A DNA stretch of 64,000 nt from Rhabditoides inermis (GCA_963966185.1 CAWZYM010000375.1:393501-457500), one strand, 5' to 3'; shown: positions 1 through 12,042, counted from the stretch's first letter. Translations and numbers: made by a program. The notes: generated by a model not told the origin, from the letters alone.

Positions 1-1000
1 GTTTTTTTGTGTCAGACATCGTTTACATTTTTCCAGATTATTTCCGTCTCTTGTGTATCAAACATCGAATTTACCGGCTTTTCAGGATTTAGAGCACCGT
101 TTAGAACATACGCAATACATGACATGCCAAATGGTTAGTTGAAAAATGAAAAAGAAAAACAATGAAAACAATCTATCAGAACAAATGCACAAATACGTTG
201 AATGCGAGCGTTTTCGAAAACAAGTTGGATCAGAAGGACACTGTGCAATGTTTTGTGGATTGGCCGAATAGAGCAGGGAGTGTGAATACCACATGCAGTG
301 GCCACTACTGCTTCATTCAGGTGCGCTTTTTGAGACATGATATTTTTTTCTCAACATGGCTGCTATTGCTTTTTCCATGTTTTTCTTTTAACAATTGATG
401 TTGTGTATATGTGCGACGCAGTATTTCTGCAATCAATTATTATTATTAACATGACACCCGAAACTTCGTTTTTTGAACTACTATCTTTGCTTTGACAATT
501 CCTCAATGTTTAGGGAAGTTTTAAGGGAGAATCAATCGAATATTCGTTTTTACCCACCTCCCACCTTTTCTCTCTAACTTTCTTCAGCTATATTGTGGTC
601 CAAATTTGGGCTCAGTTTCGAATCATGACATTCAGATCACCCAGACAAAGCGGAAAACTTCACTCCTTCTTTGACCCACAACTTTGGTCAAATTTCATCT
701 TAGAACCTCTCTTAAGAAAAAAACTCTTAAGAAAAAAAAATATTCACAAGAATTCATTGAGTTTTTTCAGTCTAACGAATACGGAGGTATCAAATATGGC
801 CACTCTGGGTGCATTCTTGTGGATGATGTTGATGTGGACGGATTTTGGGTGAGTTTCATTTTGAAACGCCATTTACCGAGAGCTTTTGAAACACGCCCAT
901 ACTCTGATACCACAATTTTCGAGCTAATCAGAAACATCAGAAATTATGAGAATCTCTCAGAAACACGTAACATCAGATCCTTTTCACACTTCTAGAGAGA
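1..1000. other. AT-rich leader region, one exon-like stretch
   Basis: No complete gene is visible. The only coding-like piece is at about 770-850 on the plus strand. It follows a TTTTTTCAG acceptor, reads as an acidic open segment (SNEYGGIKYGHSG...VDDVDVDGFW) and ends at a GTGAGT donor. The rest is AT-rich and interrupted in all frames. Confidence 0.25.
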
Positions 1001-1007
1001 CAGCCCA

Positions 1008-2265
1008 CTTGCAGCCCTTCCAGTACACGCAGCTGTCCGAGTGGCTGATTTGTTTCAAAAAGACTAATCGCACTGATCACTTGAGAAAATTTATCAGATT
1101 GTCATAATATCTTAATCGCTCAAAATTACAAAAAAACTTATTATAAATTCTCGCTCGTCAAACCGTGTGCTGCTGGAAAATTGGAGGACAGGAGAATTTG
1201 GCATCTCTTAAAACACGATTAAAACAAGTTTCAGCCTTTCCACTACACGCAGCTGTCGGAATGGCTCATATGTTTCGAAAATACTAATTAATCACTGATC
1301 ACTCGAGATCGAGAAAATTTATCAGAAACATCAAAAACATCATTAACATTAGAAAAAAAATCCACTTGCAGCCCTTCCACTACACGCAGCTTTCGGAGTG
1401 GCTGGTTGTGTGTCGGGGGGAGATGTGCAATCGGGACGTGGCCACTGCTGTGGAGGCAGTCAGGCAGTACGACATGGTCAACCAGAGGAATGGATGCGCG
1501 GATGGAGCTATGTGGACAATGATACTCTTGTCCTTGTGTGTAGTTCTGTGAGTTCTGTGTTAGGCTTTCTGGGTTTTTTTCTGGAAATACTGAATAAAGG
1601 TCAGTACGATCTGGTCACGCCGAGAAACGCTGGATGTGTACATGGAGATATGTGGATTCTGCTTTTCTTGTTTTTGTGTGAAGTGTGAATTTCTGTGACA
1701 TTAAGTGGACGGTATGGCCCAATTAGAGAAATGGATGCTACACTCATGGAATTCTTTGGATTCTGTTAGTCTTGTATGTGTTTCTGTATCTGTGGAGTTT
1801 GTAATACGGTATGACCTTGTCACTGCTAGAAAGGATGGATCTACTATCTACTTGTGGCATGATGTATTTGTGGATGTTGTGTGTACTTCTGTGGTTTTAG
1901 TTTGGCGGTTTGGATCACGCCGAAGAATGCTGCACTCATTTGTGGAGTTATATTTCGTTGTTCTTGTGTGTAGTTATGTTGAAAAATGTATCCGGACAAT
2001 GTATTATTCCCCGATCTTCAGGATGGGGTCGCTTTCGTTTTCTTCAATGAAGACATGTTTTGAAGTACTGTTTGCGCAGAAAATGGATAAAAATACAAAT
2101 CCTTTTTTCCACGTTTATACAATTTCAAAAGAAGGTTTCGTTGACGAGAACAAAAACGAACCCAACCTGAAGATCAGGCAAGATTACATTGTCCGGACAA
2201 ATCCTATGTTTGTGAGAGATATGACCTGGTCAGAAGTGACGTGCATTCTGAAAATATGTGGTTAG
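1008..2265 (+). repeat. Degenerate exon-like repeats
   Basis: Two families of diverged repeats lie here. The first occurs three times, near 1,010, 1,222 and 1,367. Each copy follows an AG acceptor-like site and reads PF(H/Q)YTQLSEWL; the third stays open as PFHYTQLSEWLVVCRGEMCN. The second is a roughly 110-bp motif near 1,460, 1,600, 1,700 and 1,800, with readings such as QYDMVNQRN, QYDLVTPRN and RYDLVTARK. Copies 1 and 2 of the first family run into stops. This looks like a decayed tandemly duplicated exon. The protein family is not recognised. A 186-codon open frame at 1,705-2,265 runs through the last units and may be chance or a remnant. Confidence 0.35.
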
Positions 2266-3613
2266 TTAGTGTGTATGGTGTTGGTGTTGTACTGTGGTGA
2301 GGTAGGCAATTATGAGAAGAGTTTTTGGCCGCAAGTTTTTTTGTTGTCGTATTATTGCAATCTTCAATGTGATACAATAAATTCTAATTTGTTCGCAGCA
2401 ATAAATATAGTTTACCGAACACAAAAAAATAAACGAAGAAGTTACTTAATTCTATTCCAGATAGCTGATAGCTGTACTGATGGAATAACATCATCGAAAA
2501 ATCACAACTGCATTTTTCCCCTCCTAAGCCCGGCAAACAAAAACGCATGCGGAGAAATTCAACTTGCAGCTGTATTATTCAGCGGTTAGATTCGCGAATG
2601 TGAGAAAGACGACGATAGCATGATCTAAGACACTTGTATGTGTGAAAAGAAACAAAAATTCGAAATTTAACTCGACTTCGGAAATTCCATAAAGACTTGT
2701 TACTTCTTGAATACCTTGTACAATAACTAAGCATTGCGTCATGTGTTGTAGTTCAGATTAGATCAAAAAGCTCAGTCCGGATAGATCAGCTCAAGCTCAC
2801 CTGTCGTTTTCAATGTCAAAAAAATCAATACACTTTTTTCTATTTGATTTTTCACGGTAACTATTTTATTTCCGTGCTTTACTCTATGCGTCTATGAACT
2901 TTTCCAGACATCGTCGCTAAACGCAACCTAATTGCCGCGCGAAAAACTGAAATTGCGCATCAATTTTCAAATGGATTACGGCAGTCGCAACACATTTGCG
3001 CTGCGATCAAATTAGAATATGTTACCCACGCATGATTAACTATATAGACATATGCTGGTATTGCAAATACTTGTGCCGGGGAAAAAACGTCGGCCCTCGG
3101 TGGTCTCTACAGGTAGTTGGACTTGGAAACCTCTGACTTTGATCCCTTTCGATGGCGCGTGAGACCCCAATCAGCGTAATATTCTGGTGACACTGTCATC
3201 CAGAAACTATACCTACCGCACAAAGAGGCCGCTGATTTCCCCTACTCGCTCGTCATTCGAATGCGAGTCTCGTCGCGCCACAGGAAGTGGTTGAAATAGA
3301 GGGTACGAAATCGGCATTTGGAAACTTTTTCAACTGGAACAAACTATACAGTTAGATAGTTCACTTGTAGAGCGTTCGATTCCACTAAACTAGAACTTTA
3401 TAGTGCAACAGAGACTCGAGAAAGGGTTTTGTGTCCATTTTGTCCAATTTCGGCCGAATTCGGTCGCAGGGGGCCGTTTGACTGGTAATCCAAAAACATG
3501 TATCGAATGAGGTTTGTATGGATTGAGTAATTGTATGAATTGACGACGACAATATTTGTACAGAATAATTTTGTATGGATTGAAGATTCCATATTCAAGG
3601 AGCGTGTATAGAT
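2266..3613. other. Non-coding stretch, nothing recognised
   Basis: Mixed AT-rich sequence with short open frames only. No splice-flanked exon, RNA gene or terminal inverted repeat was found by eye. Confidence 0.4.
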
Positions 3614-3734
3614 TACGGTTTAGGGCGGAGGTATGAGTAGTGCTGCGTAGTGCGTAGTGCCTCGATCGGTGCAACACTCTCGCGAGATGCACCGCGCTGG
3701 CGGCGAGACGAAACGCCATTCAAGGCTTTTGCTT
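3614..3734 (+). repeat. 121-bp direct repeat, copy 1
   Basis: This block is repeated essentially unchanged 2,438 bp downstream at 6,052-6,172. It begins TACGGTTTAGGGCGG and ends GGCTTTTGCTT. The two copies bracket the segment with the 96-bp minisatellite. Either a short LTR-like pair or an old tandem duplication would produce this. No TG..CA ends or target duplication support an LTR. Confidence 0.7.
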
Positions 3735-4215
3735 CGTGCAAAAATGGATGGCCTTTTTATTGTTTTAGTTATCTTCATTGCTGTTCCGTCACGTCAACAT
3801 CTATTTATTCGTCTTCATCATAGTTTACCTCATGTTCTACACTCTGCTCGGTCGTCGCTGTTTTATTATTTTCGAAATTCACATAATATTTCGTCGTCAT
3901 GGCGGATTCAGCCTTTTGGGCCGTTTTTGACTGTTATTTTTCTTCTCGCCCTTTCATTCGGGCGCCTACATAACATCCTAATATGTACGCGCATCGTAGT
4001 TTCCAACGTTTTTTTGTTGAAAATACGTTCTGTATTGGTGTACTCGGCATTATCTCAATGTTTTCGTCTTCCTCCATGTTAACGATTATGCATGACCCCT
4101 CTGGGGTGTTCCGCCTAATTGTGATATAGAAGTTCGGCACGCCCTGATGAAGCGTAGACGGACGCGTCTCCCTCCGCTGCTCTGCTCGCGATGTGATGAG
4201 TTCACCGCAGAATCT

Positions 4216-5170
4216 CTATTCACTTGCCCGAGGCAGTGCGTGAAGAAGACTCGGCTCTTCCCTCGTCTCGCTCTCTGGCGAAATCTTTATCGCAACCTGG
4301 CGATTTCCCACCACTCTCTCGCTCGCGGAGCACCGAGTGAATAAGACGTGGTCCTTCTCCCCTCTCGCACTCTGGCGAACCCATATCGCAACCTGGCGAT
4401 TTCCCACCACTCTCTCGCTCGCGGAGCGCCGAGTGAATAGGACGTGGTCCTTCTCCCCTCTCGCACTCTGGCGAACCCATATCGCAACCTGGCGATTTCC
4501 CACCACTCTCTCGCTCGCGGAGCACCGAGTGAATAGGACGTGGTCCTTCTCCCCTCTCGCACTCTGGCGAACCCATATCGCAACCTGGCGATTTCCCACC
4601 ACTCTCTCGCTCGCGGAGCGCCGAGTGAATAGGACGTGGTCCTTCTCCCCTCTCGCACTCTGGCGAACCCATATCGCAACCTGGCGATTTCCCACCACTC
4701 TCTCGCTCGCGGAGCACCGAGTGAATAGGACGTGGTCCTTCTCCCCTCTCGCACTCTGGCGAACCCATATCGCAACCTGGCGATTTCCCACCACTCTCTC
4801 GCTCGCGGAGCGCCGAGTGAATAGGACGTGGTCCTTCTCCCTTCTCGCACTCTGGCGAACCCATATCGCAACCTGGCGATTTCCCACCACTCTCTCGCTC
4901 GCGAAGCATCGAGTGAGTAGAACGTGATCCTTCTTCCCTCTCACTCTCTGGCGACTCCATAACGCATCCTGGCGATTTTTTCCACCACTCAATCACCAGG
5001 GGCAGTGAGTGAGAACTGGTTCCTTCGCCTTTCTCACGCCCTGGCAAATTCAATTTCATATCGCAACTTGGCGGGTTTCTCCCACCCCCGCTCACGGCGC
5101 ACTTAGTGTTAAGGACGCGGTCCTTCTCCCTTCACGCACTCTGACGAATCCATATCGCAGCTATCTTCCA
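4216..5170 (+). repeat. 96-bp minisatellite with dimeric variant pattern
   Basis: Near-identical 96-bp units run from about 4,290 to 4,910 and more diverged ones extend to about 5,170. Neighbouring units alternate between GAGCACCGAG and GAGCGCCGAG, so the true period is a 192-bp dimer. Because 96 is divisible by three, several frames stay open through the array: 194, 258 and 291 codons on the minus strand and 196 on the plus strand. Those frames are by-products of the repeat. Confidence 0.9.
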
Positions 5171-5244
5171 CCACGCTCTCGCTAGCCGAAAAGTTGAGAG
5201 GACACTGTCTCCTTCCGTTTCACAGACTGGGAACTACCACATTT

Positions 5245-5601
5245 CTATGCTCGTAGAGCGATGAGTACAGAAAGATAGAAGGCACGCCGCAGAGGCATCT
5301 CAACCTCGTCACATTGCATTCTATTGTCTGCTGAGAATTTATCTCGCAGATCATTCTTGCTTAAATACCCGTTTTTCCGGTACTCACCCATTAGTGCGCT
5401 CGTGGAGTGCTGTTCTGCGGTAGTGCATGTGCATCTAATTCTGCGTGTATCATCCGAATAGTTCTCATGTTCACAGCCTAACATGGATGGGGGATGTGCT
5501 GTAAAATATCCCGGTTTCACTATGCATACCTCTTCTATCGCTGGCTGGCGTACCGAATACTGATCGTCTTCAATTGAAAAAAAAAATCGGTGAACACTCA
5601 A
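5245..5601 (-). CDS. Unrecognised 118-codon open frame
   Basis: An uninterrupted minus-strand frame of 118 codons with an ordinary amino-acid composition (starts MSVHRFFFSIEDDQYSVRQ). It is not built from simple repeats, unlike its neighbours. No domain is recognised, no splice partner is obvious, and it lies between the minisatellite and a dispersed repeat. It could be an isolated exon or chance. Confidence 0.2.
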   Translation of the reverse strand: MSVHRFFFSIEDDQYSVRQPAIEEVCIVKPGYFTAHPPSMLGCEHENYSDDTRRIRCTCTTAEQHSTSALMGEYRKNGYLSKNDLRDKFSADNRMQCDEVEMPLRRAFYLSVLIALRA

Positions 5602-5982
5602 TTCGCTTCAGCTATTTTCTCGACGCCTTGGAGCCAAAACTTTTAGCGTACCAGCGAATAACAGAGCCGATCACCACTGTTTTCTGTTACAGACGGTCTC
5701 ACGCAATTTTCCCGAAAATCGACATTCAAAAAGTGTTTCACCGCGAAACGTGCCTGATCTATTATCGCGACCGATGTTTTACGTTTGTACGAGTCGATAT
5801 GATATTATCGCTTTACAGTGCAAATGCTCACTTCGAACCCGATGCGTAGCCACTTCTGCTCGGGCGGCGATCCGGCTTTGGAGTCAGCAGCAGGAGCGCA
5901 TGCGAGGTTGGTGCTTGACCCCTTCCCCCGTGACGTGAGGTCTTCTTCGAGATAGAGCACCGCACCCTTTGCATGTTTTTTC

Positions 5983-6047
5983 AAGCATAAACCGGTTCCT
6001 ACTTATGCCGGAGTTTTAAGCCATTTATGTCGTAGAGTAACGGAGAG
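5983..6047 (+). repeat. Dispersed 65-bp repeat
   Basis: The stretch starting AAGCATAAACCGGTTCC and ending GTAACGGAGA recurs with one change at 7,544-7,607, and again at about 14,595-14,658 inside the duplicated block. It may mark one edge of a transposon fragment. Confidence 0.6.
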
Positions 6048-6051
6048 ATAA

Positions 6052-6172
6052 TACGGTTTAGGGCGGAGGTATGAGTAGTGCTGCGTAGTGCGTAGTGCCT
6101 CGATCGGTGCAACACTCTCGCGAGATGCACCGCGCTGGCGGCGAGACGAAACGCCATTCAAGGCTTTTGCTT
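6052..6172 (+). repeat. 121-bp direct repeat, copy 2
   Basis: Second copy of the block at 3,614-3,734, same orientation. Left of it is the dispersed 65-bp repeat; right of it is unrelated sequence with no coding signal. Confidence 0.7.
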
Positions 6173-7089
6173 TCCCTCCCTCCCATCCCTGAAAGCGGAA
6201 AATCCCGCCCGCTCACCGAGTGAGTGCGAATCCCCCGCTGAGAATAGCGAATAACTCGATGAAGTTTCACAGACGTTTCCGGTATTCCTGTGTTTGTGTT
6301 CTTACCCATACGACCTGCATTTTGTTCAGGTTGGACCCGAGATAACAGTATACAGCTGTACAGTCTTGCGTGGCTGTTCGCTTTGATCTCAGCATCAGAA
6401 TATTTATCTCGAATCAAGTAACACATGGTATTGCAATTTGCGGTACGGTTACGGTAAAGTACAGTAATACAACGCTTGCTTCGAGTTCCAACAATACGGA
6501 TTTCGGTGGTCCCGTGGATGCGTACGTAGTTTCATCGCCTTCGAGGATTCCTCTCCAGTCTCAATGCCGTAGATGTAAAGATTAACATAATCAAATACCG
6601 GTCCGATCAGTGTCCTCCGCCGCACAGCATTGTTCAAGGGTCGGAGGAATAACAGAAGTAAACTCGCAATCAGAAAGTGCGCCCCCTTCCTCTCCCTCTC
6701 TTTCCGCGGTTAGAGATGCGGAAAGAGTGTTTAAAAGGGGAGAGACAGGTCCGCGGCGCGTGCCCACCATCCGCGTGCGGCGGCTGTTGGGCGCATAGCC
6801 AAGAGCTAACTTGCTCATTCTGACTATAGGCACGCGACCGCGCGCTGGCAGAGAAATGAGAGGAATGCTCCGCTTTAAACTCTAAACCCTTGATCTCAGC
6901 TACTCGCAAACGTGCGCAACAGTTAGCCTGTATTCCAGTATTGTGCTCAGCTTTAAACACATCATAGGAGCGAGAGCGTGCTCTCTGGTCAGGTCTTTAT
7001 TCCTCTTGTTCCCACCTGTACTGTTTGGTGTCGCCTCTCTTTAAAAAAAAGTGGAACCCTGCGCACTCCAGCGCGGTAATTTTATGGTG
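6173..7089. other. Non-coding stretch before the duplicated block
   Basis: Only short overlapping frames on both strands. No gene, RNA or repeat recognised. Confidence 0.4.
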
Positions 7090-7294
7090 CTCGTTAGCAT
7101 TACTAGGGTGTCTATTCATGTAGAACAGTCTTCCTGTGCCAAATAACACAGTTGAGCTCAGTTACACTCAGTCAGCAAGTGTAAGTATCGTTGATATAGC
7201 AATCTTTTAGCTCCCCTTTAGGCAAGCGGCCCTCCCCCGAGGGAAGCTAATGATCTATTTACAGGTACGACGGAAGTGCCTGCATTCCGGGAAC

Positions 7295-7411
7295 ATGAAT
7301 GACACGCGCTCGAACGAGACGGACTCGCGGCCTTCGACGGACTCGCCGTTCGCTCCCCCGAAGAAAAGGATGCGGCACCCTCGACGAGTCCCCATCCACT
7401 GCCCCATATAG
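7295..7411 (+). CDS. Small basic open frame with NLS-like motif (copy 1)
   Basis: A 38-codon frame after an ATTTACAG acceptor-like site. It is Ser/Thr/Asp-rich and then basic (PPKKRMRHPRR), which resembles a nuclear localisation signal. It could be the end of a spliced transposon gene whose other exons are not recognisable. An overlapping 91-96 codon frame on the minus strand competes with it. Confidence 0.2.
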   Translation: MNDTRSNETDSRPSTDSPFAPPKKRMRHPRRVPIHCPI

Positions 7412-8182
7412 ATCAAGAGCCGCCGTTTGAGAGAGATCCTTCCACTTTTCGCCCCTCGAATAATGACCCACGTATTCGTACCGTGTCCTATCAGTTGCTC
7501 GCGCAATGATTGTATATTCGTGGGCCTCAAAGGCCATCCGCATAAGCATAAACCGGTTCCTACTTATGCCGGAGTCTTAAGCCATTTATGTCGTAGAGTA
7601 ACGGAGACATAATGAGTATTTGTATGGATAGGGATGACTTCGTAGTTGGTAGACTAGTTCACGTCGCAAACGAAATCATAATACATGGACTGGAGACAAT
7701 GGAGGAAGCTATAGGCCTCCGGCAAACTTTTTCGCGAGCGAAATGCGAAAATTATCGCAAAACTTATAGCTTGAGAGAATCGCGAAACTACCCATAATCG
7801 CGCGAATTTGTGATCTTTTCGCTGAAATTGGGCGAATTCGAAGATATTCGCTTCCACTGAGAATTACACAGATTTGTTTTCTTTGTTATAATTGAAAACG
7901 TACTTCTTAGAGGTTGTGTGACATGTTTAACACCAAACATTCGAATAGGAACATTATTTTGTCACTAGCGCACGCCTTTTTCAAATTCGCCAAAATTTTC
8001 GCGCGAATCGGGTGGTACGAGTGCGCAACGACTAGTATGTAATAACTGCAAACAATTGTGATCAATACAGCTTCCACGATGTTTAAGAAGTGTCTTTCAT
8101 TTATAAAGAACGAAAAATATACAGAATAGTCAAGTTTCGTACATGGATTCGCGAAAAAGTAGCGAATCTCTGGTATCTCTTG

Positions 8183-8260
8183 TTATAACTCCGCTACGCT
8201 ACGGTATAACGCGAATTTTACCCCGTTCCAAGCAATCAACCAGACAGGGGGGAGGGTCCT
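8183..8260 (+). repeat. 78-bp direct repeat, first of pair
   Basis: TTATAACTCCGCTACGCTAC... to ...GGGAGGGTCCT recurs at 9,023-9,099 with one G fewer. The pair encloses about 760 bp that ends in the dispersed GGCGATCGATCGCC repeat. The same pair exists in the second 7-kb copy at +7,051. Confidence 0.75.
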
Positions 8261-8891
8261 TTATCTGAGTCGCCCCAATGCATCAACACGCTACAGTACA
8301 ATGTTTTGACGGTCGTTCCGGACGAGGCGACCCCTCGACGGTTGGGCGGTCGTTGTTCCTCGCCCCTGTAGTCGACCGATCATGTAGCCTTGAGGGGTGG
8401 ATGTGCTGACGCATCCGCTGAAAACGCAACCATGTGCGATGTGCTGAAAGGATAAAGCTGCACGCAAACACATCACACTTGCTATATTTCAGCGTTTATT
8501 GTCATAAAACGTGAAATATTACCACATACAACACGAAACGCGCAATGAATACATGCTACCGTAATCGTGTGGCTGCTGATAGCCACTGTACGGCTATTAC
8601 TTGTATTCAACTATCGCGTGTCAACCGTGTTAGTGTATGTGGGTACCTACTCTCTGGGTAGTTGGTTGGTGGGGCGACGGTTGTCCGAGAGTAGTTCATC
8701 CAGGCGCAGCCACCCCTCGCGCCTGTCCTCGCCTCACCCATGCGAACCTGAATCATCGCACATCATCTAAGCGTCCACCTCTATCCTTATAGGTTATTCC
8801 GCTTGACATACACACTGGGTGGGTGGGTGGTAGTGTGTCTCATAGATGCGAGCTTTTTTGTGGGTGGGTGAGCGGCCAAAAAGCGAGCCCT

Positions 8892-9022
8892 AGAATGGCG
8901 ATCGATCGCCGCGATCCGCCATGATCACACAGGCTCCGCCCACTGACTCCAACTTGGCAAGCTGAGCGCACTCACCCCCCCCCCCCCCCGTTGATGCATT
9001 GGAACTACCGCAAAATTATACA
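8892..9022 (+). repeat. Dispersed repeat with 14-bp palindrome
   Basis: A roughly 130-bp block starting AATGGCGATCGATCGCCGCG, containing the perfect palindrome GGCGATCGATCGCC and a poly-C run. It recurs in the same orientation at 62,630-62,770 and in the second 7-kb copy. Flanking sequence differs at each site, so it appears to be a small mobile or recombined unit. Confidence 0.6.
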
Positions 9023-9099
9023 TTATAACTCCGCTACGCTACGGTATAACGCGAATTTTACCCCGTTCCAAGCAATCAACCAGACAGGGGGAGGGTCCT
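9023..9099 (+). repeat. 77-bp direct repeat, second of pair
   Basis: Partner of the block at 8,183-8,260. Confidence 0.75.
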
Positions 9100-9620
9100 A
9101 GAGAACAGCAAAGTAGCAGGCGTAGAATGGGATATCCATGTAGGGTCTATAGAAAGTTATTGCGCGCAGGCACGAGAACCGATGCATTCAATCACTGTCA
9201 AATAAAGCAGAAACGTAACACGCGTTGCGAAAGCAGCGGTAATGTGCATATGGTTGCAGAATGTGATGCAAACGAGTGGACTCGACTCCGTGACTCTGTC
9301 ACTGTCCGATCCAATTCTACTGTATAGTGAATTTGCGTAGTAAATGCGGTCCACATACCATCGATGCGCGTCATTCTTTATTCACCTCGCAATATGAGGA
9401 TGGGAAGCGCAAGACCACCGCAGCGTCACTCCCTCAATCTACACGAACGCGAACAGGAATGGAAAGCCGTGCCCAAGGAACATCATTGTATTAACATCAA
9501 CGCGTGTAGCTCGCTCGGATTCCAGAAGTAATAAGGTGGAGTGAGATGGTGGGGTGACCTCAATGTGGTTCGTGATTCTCGCAACCACCAATGTCTAAAC
9601 ATGCATTAGCGCTCCGTTAA

Positions 9621-10133
9621 AGGTAGTGTACCCTCTGATTCTGGTTGCACGAGTTGCTATTACCAGTTTATTATTTATTATTTGTTAGTCATCATTCCAT
9701 AACATGGAAGTTTAAAATTCAAAAATAACTATTTTAAAAATACAAAAATATGTTTAAAGTTTGACGTTTACCGGCAATTGTGTGCACAAGTGTGCACGCC
9801 CGCAAAACTTATGTTCACCTACTGCGGTTAAATCACCGAACTGACCGGAGCACCTCGTTTGGTTTCACACATAAAATGTTTTCAAATGCTTATGTGGTTT
9901 GTTTTTGATGTTCACTTCTCATTCCAAATCAAAATAAATTTAGAAAAATGTATATTAACACTATTAAACATATTCGCCAAAATTTCATTAAATCGAAGTT
10001 TTCATGTTTCTTTCACGTTTAAAGCGTATTTGCATGAGGTTAAAGATATTTTTAAGGGATAGTATATTGACTAATTATGTTTCTGATGAAGAGATGCAAA
10101 TTTGAAGTCATGCGTTCAGAGGGTACACTACCT
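9621..10133. mobile_element. TTAA-flanked MITE (513 bp), copy 1
   Basis: Perfect 18-bp terminal inverted repeats (AGGTAGTGTACCCTCTGA) are flanked on both sides by TTAA (9,617-9,620 and 10,134-10,137). The inside is AT-rich and non-coding. TTAA target duplications are known from piggyBac and Kolobok elements. The termini resemble those of the larger TTAA element at 22,989-25,622. Confidence 0.88.
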
Positions 10134-11591
10134 TTAACCGTGGTGGACAAGCAGAGTGGGTAATGGTGGCAAGTGCATCATCCGTTTACTACACGCGCTG
10201 CTCGAAATTTCCGTTTGCTATAACAGCGCGCAAAAATAAATCACGGAATATTGGGCACACTCACGGTTGTTGGGTGAGAGAGAGAAAAGTCGTCTCATTC
10301 CTGCTCTTCTCCCACTCACACATCGGTCCCGGGTCGACCTAGACAACCAGTAGTCGGTCTGCCGCATTCAATACAACATGTGTCAACAGCCAAACGTGTG
10401 CATACCTGCTGCTGGATCCAATCGGATCGGTGACCCATCGCACCATGGAGTACTGACGCTCCATGCGTTGAATCCTGACATCCACATAAGTCAGTAATAC
10501 CAATAAGACAATGGGAGCCACGTGTATAAACCGTGCTGACCCACCGCCAGCCGACCTGTCGCGTCCTCTCCGCGCAGCCTCTCCGCGCATTCCGCTCGTC
10601 TCGGTCTCTCGCCAGAACTCAGCCGGCCTGGAATCAGCCTTGATTTGGCCGATTCGCCTCCAATAATCGGGCATCAAGGCAATTCGCACCTGTGATCTCA
10701 TCTCGATGCAGATCCGCGGCTTACTCGCCCGCGCCCGCTGCACACACATCTGTCGCTCGCTTCACCCTGCACACTGCAGTCTCCGTCCGACATGGACCCT
10801 CTGTAAGCAACAGAGTCAATAACATGGATATCAAGGTGCCACGCACACAATCCGGTCAGCTGGACAATGTGTCGATATACTAGCAACACCGTGCGAGGTG
10901 TGACACAACCACCTGGACAAGGCGTTCCTTCCGGGGAGCAGCGGTTCGAATACACGAACCCCGCCACTCCACGTCCACGAAATAAACACAACAAACACAC
11001 CATGTTCGTACGTAACATGTCAACCGCATGCTCTGGCACAACCGTACGACCGTGTACCAAACAATGATTTTTGAGCAAACCGCTCCACCGCGAACCTTCA
11101 TCATAACGACAATGACGAAATTTGTGAAACTGCGTAATACCAGCTAGTGTCTTGAAAAGAGATGAAGACATAAGTAATGAATACAATAGTGTCAATGCAA
11201 CACAAAATGAGATGATAAAACACGCATACGTTGTGGAAACCTTTGCAACAAAGAATTTTCGAAATTCGAAAACTGCTCATCCTGAGCAGAGACCAACGAT
11301 TGTCGCGTGAAAACTGCACATATACACACTAAAGAATACACAAAAAAAACTGAAAAAATCGATGAAAATACAAATTTCGGCGACTCGGGCAAAAAGCGAG
11401 CCCTAGTAACAGAGCAAATGGCGGCGCATGCGCGGTGGAGTTTGGGCCTCCACGGTGGAGTTTACGAGGGGTGCGAATTCGCTACACCGCGGAGCGAAGT
11501 GGGCGGGGCGTGGACGGCATGTATGCGCATTTGCAACGGCACGTGACGTCATCGCTCATTCGCACTCTCTCGAAAGACATGTTTCCCTTCT

Positions 11592-11594
<3 letters not shown>

Positions 11595-11673
<79 letters not shown>

Positions 11674-11680
11674 ATATATA
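11595..11680. repeat. (TA)n microsatellite upstream of exon array
   Basis: About 86 bp of TA with one interruption. The second block copy has only about 28 bp here (18,645-18,672), and the inverted copy at 62,371-62,438 about 68 bp. Confidence 0.95.
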
Positions 11681-11960
11681 TTTGAGGTTTCCGTTGTGTT
11701 GTTGTGGTTTTCATGCGATACTCTATAGCTGTAAAGCAGTTATGTCGAGTCCGTCCGTGTGTGCACTAACGCGGTGTGCACTTGCACCTTGCAGTTTTTG
11801 CTAGTTTTCTCAGTTCACCGTTCATGTAAGTTTTCATCCTCTTAATGCCTTTATATGTACATTGGCTATTTCCGGTTGTGTGTGTCCTTAACACCTTACA
11901 CCGTGTTCGCCACGAATATTTACGCGTATAAGGTCTGCTTCTTTTACAATTCTCTTGCAG

Positions 11961-12042
11961 AAAGTGATGCGAAACAACAATGACGTGAGAGGGGGAGCGG
12001 GGCGTGGAGTAGGACCCGCTGCCCCCGCAGGCGCAGCACAAG
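11961..12042 (+). CDS. First coding exon of TNP2-type gene, plus-strand copy 1
   Basis: An 82-bp exon lies between a CTCTTGCAG acceptor and a GTGAGT donor. Its ATG is at 11,967 and it reads MRNNNDVRGGAGRGVGP..., ending in phase 1. It is the same exon, with the same upstream sequence and (TA)n, as the first coding exon of the TNP2 transposase gene at complement(62,011-62,092). An upstream GTAAGT donor near 11,827 suggests a 5' untranslated exon. Here it leads into an amplified array of a second exon instead of the rest of a transposase, so this is a 5' gene fragment. Confidence 0.6.

Noticed and set aside
4216..5095. Open frames of 190-291 codons on both strands
   Set aside because: They exist in several frames at once because the 96-bp repeat unit is divisible by three and lacks stops. 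No splice or start context.
3614..6172. LTR retrotransposon
   Set aside because: The 121-bp direct repeats lack TG...CA ends, a primer-binding site and any gag, protease or reverse transcriptase coding between them.
10339..11195. Minus-strand frames of 136 and 165 codons (also at 17,390-18,246)
   Set aside because: They overlap each other and plus-strand frames, and have no recognisable domain or splice context. One has a hydrophobic stretch (VAPIVLLVLLTY) but nothing else supports a gene.
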